Source: Stramonita haemastoma | Taxonomy: Eukaryota; Mollusca; Gastropoda; Neogastropoda; Muricidae | Length of the DNA: 64,000 nt | Direction: 5' to 3' | NCBI GenBank assembly: GCA_030674155.1 | Contig: CM060328.1 | Span: 45,354,158 to 45,418,157 of the forward strand | Shown here: positions 12,062-23,000 of the stretch, piece after piece | How positions within the stretch are numbered: the stretch's first letter is position 1 | How the letters are laid out: the number at the start of each line of letters is the position of its first letter | The notes under the pieces: generated by a model | The model's database searches: none | Told to the model about the DNA's origin: nothing | The model's input: only the letters and a program-made list of their open reading frames with translations | Made by a program: the position numbers and the translations under genes

Positions 12062-15000
12062 TTAGAAAGATTTCTTGGTAACCAAATCCCAACCGCCCCA
12101 TGCCCCACCCCCCACCCCCACTTTTTCTGCAAGACTGCCAGTTTCCGGCTAGATTTAACCCATGACTCAAACACACTATGCTACGTTTGCTGATAGAGGA
12201 GGTAAAGGTAGCAGAAAAGCTACAATGGGGAAATTTTGATTTGATATGGGGCACCATCACTGGTTCAACATGTTGTACCTGCATACATGTTGTGTGAGTG
12301 CGTGTGTTTGTGTCTGTGTGTGTGTGTGTGTTTGTGTCTGTGTGTGTGTGTGTCTGTCTGTCTGTTTGTGTGTGTGTATGTCTGTGTGTGTCTGTATGCG
12401 TGTATGTGTGTCTGTGTGTGCGTGTGCATGTGTATGTCTGTGTGTGTCTGTATGAGTGTATGTGTGCATGTACGTGCATGTGTGTATGTGTACATGTGTG
12501 TGTGTGTGTGTGTACATGTAAGTGTATATGTCTGGGTGTGTCTCTATGCGTGTACGTGTGTGTGTGCGTGTACGTGTGTGTCTCTGTGTGTGTACGTGTG
12601 TGTCTCTGTGTGTGTGTGCGCGTGTGTGTGTGCTGGCAATCCTTTTGTGGTACCAACAGCGTCTGCACCAAAGCCTGGGCGTCCCTGAAACCGCTGACCC
12701 CACCCTGCTCTGCCTGCTGAAAGACGAAATGCCTGAAAAGACCCAGCCATGGGACATCACAACACAAGTGGGAAAGGCGTTGCAGCGTTGGTGGTCACGT
12801 GTTGTACCCAGTCGTGTAGAGGATGCCAGTATGACAGAGGAAAGATATGTCCACTTAGTGTCTGGGTGAGAGAGAGAGAGAGAACAGTGTACATATATAT
12901 GTCTGTGTGTGTGTGTCTCTGTGTGTGTGTCTGTGTGTGTGTGTGTGTCTGTGTGTGTGTGTCTGTCTGTGTGTGTGTGTGTGTCTGTGTCTGTGTCTGT
13001 GTGTGTGTGTGTGGAAAAGTAGAGGGACTTATACATGTAACAGTTGATTTATTTGATAGAATGGTTCTGCCAGTCTTGCTGCGTAGATGTGAAGCTTGAG
13101 GATATGTATCGAGGGTTGCCTGCCCGAACTGTCTATCGGCCACTTGTTCACTTTTTGGCATGTGTAGACACTTATCAGCGTATACTTTACTGCTACAACA
13201 AACCTTGTTGCTGTGATCGATTTTTAAGTAGTTGTTTACAAAAAACGTACCATTTATTAAAGTTCTCACCTATCCAGTCCTGCCAGAAGTGCCCAGAACA
13301 GGATAGTCACTTTTCGCAGTACAAGATTACTACCCATTGTGATTCCGTATACCGCCAGACCTGGCCACATAAGGAAGGCTGCTACTGGCAGCGCAAGTTC
13401 ATCTACTGTTCTGATTTCTTCTTCCTGTCTACACCGGTACCCTTCCCTTCAGTCCTGTCAGCCGATTCCCAGCAATAACGGTACCAGAGGAGGGTTTGTT
13501 TATAGTGATCCGTCATGGGGCTATCTGGCATCAACAGACTCTGAAAAATAGGTTTGATATGGCAAACATTGCATCTCCTTTCCCATGAGAATGTTTATAA
13601 AGCTTCATGTGTGTGTACGTAAAATTTACCAAGGTACCCATTTTATAATAATAATAATACATGGAATTTGTATAGCGCTATATCTTGTAAAAACAAATCA
13701 AAGCGCTTGCATTCGACCAACACAACACACAATTAACAACAATTTACAGTTTTAACAAATTCGAATGTACACACACTCACTCACACATGCAAGCACGCAA
13801 CACGCGCGCGGGCACACACACCTACAAACGTTATGCACTTTGGCAGGTGGATGTTGAAGGCAGGGACAGGTAAGAGATGGAAGCGGAAAGGAGAAAACTT
13901 AGGTTTGGAATAAGTGTGTCTTGAGGTTGGATTTAAAAGTGTCATAAGTAGGCTTTTGCCGGAGGGAGAGAGGAAGGTCGTTCCAGATCGATGGACCAGA
14001 AACTGAGAAAGAGCGGCGGCCAGTGGTAGATAGGTTGAATCTGGGTATTCTTAAGGACAAAGTATCTGCCGACGAGCGGAGGGAGCGAGAAGGTGTGTAC
14101 AAGTGAAGACATTCACAGAGGTAGGAGGGTGCAGTATTGTGGAGACATTTGTAACAGAGGGTATTGATCTTGTAGTTTACTCTCTGTGGTACAGGCAGCC
14201 AATGGAGAGATTTTAAGAGAGGGGTAATGTGCTCAGATTTTTTCTTTCTGAGGACAAGACGAGCAGCAGAGTTTTGTATACGTTGAAGGGAGTGGATGGA
14301 TGATGCTGGCAGACCAGCCAAAAGAGAATTGCAATAGTCCAGACGTGAGAGAATAAGAGAAGTGACGAGTTTGGATGTTGCATCAGTGGACAGGTACTTT
14401 CGAATTGCGCTAATACGCCGTAGTTGATAGTAGCATGACTGACAGGTTTGGGTAATGAATTTTTGCATGGAGAGAGTGTTGTCCACAATGACTCCTAGAT
14501 ACTTCACAGAAGTGGATAGCGGAACTGACGTATTACCGAATTCTATTGAAGTTGTTGGAATGGAGGAGAGTTTGTGTTTGGTGCCTACAAGCATGGCTTC
14601 GGTTTTATCTGCATTTAGTTGTAATTTGTTTTGTATCATCCTGTGTTGGATGTCTTGAAGGCAGCTGGTCATATTTGTCAAGAGAGAAGGAAGATTTTCA
14701 GGTGTGTCGCTGCTTTGAATCTGCAAGTCGTCAGCATAAAAGTGATAATTGATATGATGACGGTCTATTATATGTGACAGTGGAGCAGTATAGAGCAGTA
14801 TGGAGCAGTATTTTGCACTCTTCTGCACCTCAGAAACCCAGGAATTGAAGGAAATTTCGGGTCGCAGCGGTTTTCCTCCTTACATGACTGAAGGGTAGCA
14901 GAAAGCTGAGCCAGAAAACGGGCTTGCCGTATGGAAAGGGTTAACCCTCTTTGTCACCCAGGATTTGCCAGGATTAAATTAATCCCTACCCAGAATCCTG

Positions 15001-15426
15001 ACACGGGATTTGCCAGGATTTACACACAGTAGTTTTCCATCATGCAGTGACCTTCAGTGATCGCTACCACATGCTGAAGCTCTATCAGGCCAGAGGCACA
15101 GATCCTGCTGTGAGTGTGGAAGTAATTATAGCTGCTGGTATGTACTTAGAAAGAGAAAAAGGCAAGCGAGCGTGTGTATGTGTCTGACTTGATCTCGTGA
15201 TGGAATGCGAAATCTAGGGGCAATTTGTGTTCAAAGAATCCAAATACAAGAGGCAAGAATCCAAATGCAAGAAGAATCCAAATGTCCAGAGCATCCTAGA
15301 ACATCCTCCCCCCCCCTCCCCCTATGTTCACCCCATTTCTCTCCTCTCAGGTGAAATTAGCAAGTTTTGTTGTGTAGTCAGGCTAATCAATGATCTTAGT
15401 TTCTGTCTATATGTGTGTGAGTGTGC

Positions 15427-15462
<36 letters not shown>

Positions 15463-17637
15463 TGTGGTGTGGTGTGTTGTGTTGGTGTGATGTGTTGTGT
15501 TGTGTTGTGTTTGTGCTTGTGCTTGTGTGAGAGAGAGTGTGAGTATCAAGTTTAGTTATTTATTTATTTTATTTATTTTATTCTTTTATATCGAGGATAA
15601 TGGAATAAGTAGTCATGTACTTTTTTACATCCAGTCCCTGTGTGTTTGCAGTTTTTGTAAATCACATCATCTGCTCCCACCGGCATACAATGGCCTACTC
15701 TTACGAAAAGTGGAACAGGATTTAACATGTGCGCAAGATGTTCTGTGTGCGTTTGCACATGGGGCCTCGGTTCAGTCTCATCTGAAGGACTTTTGGGGGG
15801 GGAGTGGAGTCAGCGCTGATGTTAACTCCAGAGGAAATCTCCCTTTGACTGGGAATCGAACCCGGGTCATCAAATTGCGAGCGCAAAGTTCTGACCACTA
15901 GGCTATGCTGTCCCCCCGAGTGAGTGAAGTGAAGGTGAGTGATGAGTGAGAGAGAGAGAGGAGAGGACAGAGATAAAGAGAGAGACAGCACGAATGGAAA
16001 CATTATAGTAATTAAATCTTCAATATGAATGGGAATCAACAAAAGCAAGGCAATAGAAAAACTGACATCACAACAACAAACAAATGATATTTTGCAGAGA
16101 ATAGCAGAAAACATTATCTCAAACAAAATCACAAATTTACATATCTTTGCATGTCAAATTTGATAAACATACAATTGGCAAGAGAGACAGAAAGATAGAG
16201 TTATCAAAGAATAAGGGGATAGAAAAACAGAACTAAACAACAAACCTTTTTATTCAGGGCGCTATCAAGCCTATACAAAATATGTAATAAAATCAAATAG
16301 TGAAAGACACACTGACAGATAGGCAGGCAGGCAGGCAGACAGAGAGAGGGGGAAGGAAAGAGAGAGAGGAAGAGAGAGAAATCAACCTTTCTGACACTTT
16401 CAAAAATCAGAAATGTGAAGTGCTAAATTTGTGCATGCTTTTGGGGGTTCATAAATACTGCTCCTTGATCTCCTGTGTTCTCTGTAAGCGAATTTTGTTT
16501 GAATGTTCTGAAATGGCCTCCTCTCTGGCTTTCCCGACTCAGCAAGTCAGTCATGGAAAAACTACGCCAACCAAGATTAAATCACCCCCGGCTGTTTGCA
16601 TTCAGAAAGAAAATAGTCCAATCGTCCCTGCAGTAACTAACCATAGCCATGTAGGCAGTGCAGGCAGAAAGTGAGCCAGCAGAATTGAGGCTTTAAGTAA
16701 CAGTTTGCCATACATGCTTAGCTTACAGCAGGTAAGTGGTGGTCAAGGGATGGGATAGCCTAGTGGTCAGAACACTGCGCTGGCAATTTGACGACCTGGG
16801 TTCGATTCCTGTTCGAGGGGATTTTTCCTCTGGAGTTAACATCAGTGCTGACTCCACTCCCCCCCTAAAGTCCTTCGGATGAGATTATAAACCGAGGCCC
16901 CGTGTGCGAACGCATGCAGAACATTCTCCGCACATGTTGAATCCTGTTTCGCTTTTCCTAAGAGTATGCCATCGTGTGCTGGTGGGAACAGATGACAAGA
17001 TTTACAAACTGCATGCACATGGGGACTGGATGTAAAAAAAGCACATGAGTGCTTATTCCATTATCCTTGATATAAAAGAATTAATAAATATCAAAAGAAT
17101 AAATAAAATAAAAATACAGCAAGCCGGTCAGTTCAGGCAGGCAGGCGCAGTTTATTTATTTATTTATTGTCCCTCCACAGCCCTAAAGCCAGAGCTGGGC
17201 TCGCAGGTTAGGCAATCAGGGCTGGCTCTTTTCTTTTCAGCTCTGCTCTTTCGGTGACCCTCAGAATTGACCAGCTCCTACACTGGTTGAATAAGAAGGA
17301 TTTATCTATTTAAAAAAAAAACACACAAAAAAAAACAATGCTGCCATTATTCTTTCAAATATGAGAAGTTGATCTATTTAACTAAACAATTCTCGCTGGC
17401 AGAAGAGTATAGAAAGACAGGAACACAGCTGACACTGATGCGAATCTTTCAAACGCATTTTTTCTCGAAATTGTTTCCAACTACAGTAGTCAGTTCTGGC
17501 AGGCAACTCTCAATGTGAAGTCAGCAAGTATTCACAAATTTCTGTTTGAATTTTTTTTTTAATATATAATGAAGTGTACATTTCATTTAAAGGAAACAAC
17601 TGAATGAACAATTCAACGCAAACACACTTTAAAAAAT

Positions 17638-17710
<73 letters not shown>

Positions 17711-17738
17711 ACCCCCCTAAGCATACAGACAGTGTAAG

Positions 17739-17795
<57 letters not shown>

Positions 17796-20047
17796 AGAGC
17801 AGACAAAAAAAAAAGAAGAAAAAAAAGACAGTCCTGCGCACAAAGTTCAAAGCACTCAGATTCTACAATGATAATGTCTACGCAGATTTTGTGGGCCGGC
17901 TACTTCTGTGAGACTGAGGACCATGGGTGAGGCCGTGTCTGCCCTGGGCGAGGAGTTCACTCGGCTAGTGCTGACCCCTGAACAGGTGGCGATTCTCAAG
18001 AAAGGCGACCCAAAGGTGTGCATCATGGGGCCGCCAGGCGTTGGGAAAACCATCATGCTCATTCAGAAAGCTCTGGACTGGATGAAAGAAGATGTGAATG
18101 TGCATGTTGTGGGCATCCACGAGCCTGCCATGGCTGCTGCAGAAATGATCTTCGCTGAACTGAAAGAATCCCGAGATAAAGAAGAAGAGAGATTTCCAGG
18201 ACGTGTCTTTGTTCGTCACATAAATCCGGAAAACAGGGGTGTAGTTTTTGGTGAACTGACGTCTGCTGCTGAGAAAGAGGAGATTGCTGTGTTGCTGGAT
18301 GAATCTGGCCGTGTTCCGTAAGTTGGGTTGGTTATGTGGTGCATAACATGATTGTGTGTTGTTTTTTTCGTGTGTGGGGTTGTTTTTTTTGTTTTGTTGT
18401 TGTGTTAACACAGGCCTCCCCTCACAATTAGATCAAAACTGTTGCTGTGCCTGGCGTGAAATGTCATTGATTGGTTTTCTGGCTCTGTGTATGTAGGCTA
18501 TGTTTGTGTGTTGTGTGCGTAGGCCATGTTTGTGTGTTGTGTGCGTAGGCCATGTTTGTGTGTTGTGTGCGTAGGCCATGTTTGTGTGTTGTGTACGTAG
18601 GCTATGTTTGTGTGTTGTGTACGTAGGCCATGTTTGTGTGTTGTGTACGTAGGCTATAATTGTGTGTTGTGTACGTAGGCTATGTTTGTGTGTTGTGTAC
18701 GTAGGCCATGTTTGTGTGTTGTGTACGTAGGCTATGTTTGTGTGTTGTGTACGTAGGCCTATGTTTGTGTGTTGTGTACATAGGCTATGTTTGTGTGTTT
18801 GTGTGTAGGCTATGTTTGTGTGTTGTGTGCGTAGGCTATGTTTGTGTGTTGTGTGCGTAGGCTATGTTTGTGTGTTGTAACGTAGGCATGTTTGTGTGTT
18901 GTGTACGTAGGCCATGTTTGTGTGTTGTGTACGTAGGCCATGTTTGTGTGTTGTGTACGTAGGCCATGTTTGTGTGTTGTGTACGTAGGCCATGTTTGTG
19001 TGTTGTGTACGTAGGCCATGTTTGTGTGTTGTGTACGTAGGCCATGTTTGTGTGTTGTGTACGTAGGCCATGTTTGTGTGTTGTGTACGTAGGCCATGTT
19101 TGTGTGTTGTGTACGTAGGCCATGTTTGTGTGTTGTGTACGTAGGCCATGTTTGTGTGTTGTGTACGTAGGCCATGTTTGTGTGTTGTGTACGTAGGCCA
19201 TGTTTGTGTGTTGTGTACGTAGGCCATGTTTGTGTGTTGTGTACGTAGGCCATGTTTGTGTGTTGTGTACGTAGGCCATGTTTGTGTGTTGTGTACGTAG
19301 GCCATGTTTGTGTGTTGTGTACGTAGGCCATGTTTGTGTGTGTGTTGTACGTAGGCCATGTTTGTGTGTTGTGTACGTAGGCCATGTTTGTGTGTTGTGT
19401 GCGTAGGCTATGTTTGTGTGTTGTGTGCGTAGGCTATGTTTGTGTGTTGTGTGCGTAGGCTATGTTTATGTGTTGTGTGCGTAGGCTATGTTTGTGTGTT
19501 GTGTGCGTAGGCTATGTTTGTGTGTTTGTGTGCGTAGGCTATGTTTGTGTGTTGTGTATGTAGGCTATGTTTGTGTGTTGTGTATGTAGGCTATGTTTGT
19601 GTGTTGTGTATGTGATGGTACCGAGAGGTAAGGAATAGACAGGTTAGGGAAAGAGTGGAACGACAATTCTCAAGCAACAATTCATAGTAATTGGGCAACA
19701 GAAGACTCGGGGGGAAGACCGTAGCTGGCTGGTCATTCTTTATTTGTTCCTCAGCATTCCGGTATGGATGAAGACCAAGGTATGAAGACAACAAAAACAC
19801 TAACTTAACTATACCTATTTAAAAATACAAAGTGTCTCACAATTTACTGGTGAGTCCGAAATTAGTAATAGTAGCAACGACAAGATTGCATGGAATATAA
19901 TCTAATCTACTCTCTTGTCCCGCTATGTCTAGCACACTAAATGTAGCATACAAACAATTATTATTAACAAAATCTCTCTCACACTCGCTCACTCACACAC
20001 CACACACATATGCACACACGCGCGCGCACACACACACACACATATGC

Positions 20048-20078
<31 letters not shown>

Positions 20079-23000
20079 TACATACGCATGCATGCACACA
20101 TACATACATACACACATATAGGAGATAATCCCTGTCGCGCTAAGTCACACACACTAGATCTGCCGCACCCGTTACTAGATCTACTGCACCTGGCTACATG
20201 TATGTAGGCTATGTTTGTGTGTTGTGTGTGTAGGCTATGTTAGTGTGTTGTTTTTTTATGTGTGGGGTGGGGTTTTTTTGGTTGTTTTGTCGTTGTGTTT
20301 ACACAGGCCGCCCCTTACGATAAGATCAAAACTGATGCTGTGCCTGTTATGAAATGTCATTGATGGATTAGTTCCACAGATGTTGTTGTTTTCAGAATAT
20401 TTTCTAGTGTATGAGGACATTTTCTGTTTTCTTGTTTCATTCATTCAAAACAAAGTCTCGTTAGGTGAATGCAAGGTAGGTGGAAATATGATGTAGATTG
20501 CAAGGGTTCCTATATGCAAATGAACTTGTGCATGCAAAATTATTAAGAGGTTTACAGATGATAGAGATATGAAATCACAATGATTGCTACAGTATCTGAT
20601 AGCAAGCATAGAATGTAATAGTAGTAACAAGCGTTATCCTGTTTTGGTGTCCGAAAGTTTCTGCAAATCATATTAGATTTTTCTGCAGAGGTAGGGGTGG
20701 GGGCTTTTCTTTTTAACTGAAAAGGGTTTTGAGTATTGCTTAATCTCTGAGATGAGCTGTGTGGAGGCTAAAGTAAATGGAGAATACATTACTTGGGTCT
20801 AAAAAGCATTTTAGAGTGCAGCATAAATGCGTTATTTGGGAGGGGATAGTTCAGTTGTCAGAGCACTCGCTTTCCCCAAGAAAAGGTTAAGCAGCATTGA
20901 ACATAGTTACCAGGTGGGTGGGTGACTGTTTGTGTGCCTTGGCTTCAGTACAGTCCCCCAGCTTTAAATGGGTACCTGCCCTCTTTAGGGTCAGGGAAGG
21001 TAAAGCGAAAGGGAGAAGTGATGGGTGTTGCCTTCAATAGCTGGCCGCTAGAGAAGCTGAGGTCTTAGACTTGCTCCCCTACGACCACCTAGGTTATGGG
21101 AACTCTACCTTTTTTTTTAACTAAAGTGCTGTAGACGATAGGTATCAGAGCAGTGGGGCGGTGATAAGGTAACACTAGTCAGTTCTCCTTGGGAAACGCT
21201 TTGTACTGCTAATGTAGCAGGTGCTGAATGAAGAGAAAATTTCCGTTCTCTTGTTTAATGTCATTCATTTTTGTGTGTATGTTTATCATGTGGTAAAAGC
21301 CTGAAATAATACCTGTGGTTGATCATGTAAAACATCCAATTCTGACTAGAATACACTGCTGAATTGTTCAAGTTTCAGTACAAAGGGCTTTGGCTGTTTG
21401 TTTTGATGGTGGTTGCAAAATAGGTATTTGAGGAAAAATAGGTATTCAAGGAAAATGAAACAGTCCCAAACATTTCTTTTGGTTTTGTGGGTGGTGGGTT
21501 TTTTTTGGGGGGGTGGTCGATTCAAACATTTCCGATGTTCATCATGATTGTCTACTTTTCAAAAGCATCTTTATGGATTTTTAGGCTTGGCATGCCTATC
21601 ACTCAGTTATAGGAGTAGGTTGAAGATTGAAGACATTTATAAAAAAAAAAAAAATTTTAAAGTGTTAATAGGTTATGAACACCATGATCTTTAGCCACCC
21701 CCCATCTCTATCCTTCTCCCTCTGCTAGCACTCTTTTTCTGTCTGTTCTTTCCTCACTCCCCCTCTCTCCTTCAGGTGTCTCCTTTGTCGTCCGTTTTTA
21801 TCCAGTCTGTAAGTTCACTGTTTTGCAGGCTGAAAAACTGATGGACATGCTGAGAGATTTGGTCAAGGCTGACATCGACAAGATTTGGGTGGCTGGAGCT
21901 GGAAACAGATGCCAGCTGGGAAATGCTTCTGGACGCAGGTGGTATTGCAGAACCCTCTGAGAACTACGCCATCTGTCACACGAGAAGTGGAGAAGACGGG
22001 CTCGACGCGTATAAAGTATGTAGCAGCAAAGGCTCCACTCAAAAGTGACGGCTTTGAGCCATTCATCTTTACCACAGCCTGGCCAAAACGGGCATTCTGA
22101 TTCCAACTATGACTGCTTTCAATGTGGAAAGAACATTGCAGAGTATTTGACAGAAACGCTGCATATTGGTAAGAATCTTCATACATGTGTTGGTCTGTTT
22201 GTCTCTTAAGGTAAAGGTACAGGTGTCCCATAACCAGCTTCTCTAGGGGCCAGCATATTGAGGGCGGCGCCCATCTCCTCTCCCTCGCTGCTTTACCTTC
22301 CCTGACCCTAAAGAGGGCAGGTACCCATTTACAGCTGGGTGAACTGGGGGGAGGGGGGGGGATCTGTACTGAAGCCAAAACATGCAAATGGTCACTCATT
22401 CAACTGTTAACCACGCTCGAAGCTGCTTAACTTGACTTGGGGAAAGCAAGTGCTCTGACCACTGAGCTATCTCACCCCCTATTCATCTGTGGACCATTTT
22501 AAGTAGCGGGATGGAGACGGCACTCAGAGCAGTGCAAGCATGGGTAAAGTTTTGCACAAGTAAGTACTCCATGCATAGATGGGATGTTTTTACTTCATCA
22601 AACTTTTTTTTCTCTTAAACACAAGTGCACTATGTTTGGTGAGAGTGTGTAGAGGGGGGGGGGGTAGAGACAAAGTCATAGAATTCGGTGGCTGTAACTC
22701 ATACAGTTTTTTACCTTAAAATTTTAATTGATGAATATCTGGGTAGATTTTTTTCCCCAGTAAATACAGTGACTGTTAAGCACCCAGAATAATGCCCCTT
22801 TCTCACTCATCAAGGTCATAATCACTGTGAAAGTAAATACTACCGGCATGAAAAATTGACATGTATAGTAGTAGTAGGCACCCATCAGTCTTGGAAAACT
22901 ATGGAGTTGTGCTCTAGTCTTTAGAGCGCAAAGCTTGAGTAAGTAAGTATGGAGGGCAAGCTGTTACCCATGCAGCATAGCCCCCCCTCCAAGCCACTAG

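Noticed and set aside
12257..13036. Thr/His-rich and Cys/Val-rich long frames over TG/CA tracts (also at 893, 2939, 5011, 45728, 61527)
   Set aside because: Direct translations of dinucleotide repeats.
15054..15108. Possible exon reading [17 protein letters not shown] between exons 3 and 4
   Set aside because: Good donor (GTGAGT), but its end phase (0) does not fit exon 4 (needs 2), and the exon 3-exon 4 join YVHLVS-G-FCGPAT is already in frame.
16411..16472. Possible exon [20 protein letters not shown] ending CTCT|GTAAGC
   Set aside because: End phase (1) does not match exon 4 and composition is not distinctive.
18810..19385. Long minus-strand frames of repeated [14 protein letters not shown] text
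   Set aside because: Open in all three frames because the 26-bp DNA unit lacks stops; minisatellite artefact, not protein.
18484..19612. CRISPR-like regular repeats
   Set aside because: No unique spacers between units and the host is a eukaryote.
21798..22399. Minus-strand frames of 102 and 178 codons
   Set aside because: Shadows of exon 5 and the adjacent SINE-D on the opposite strand.
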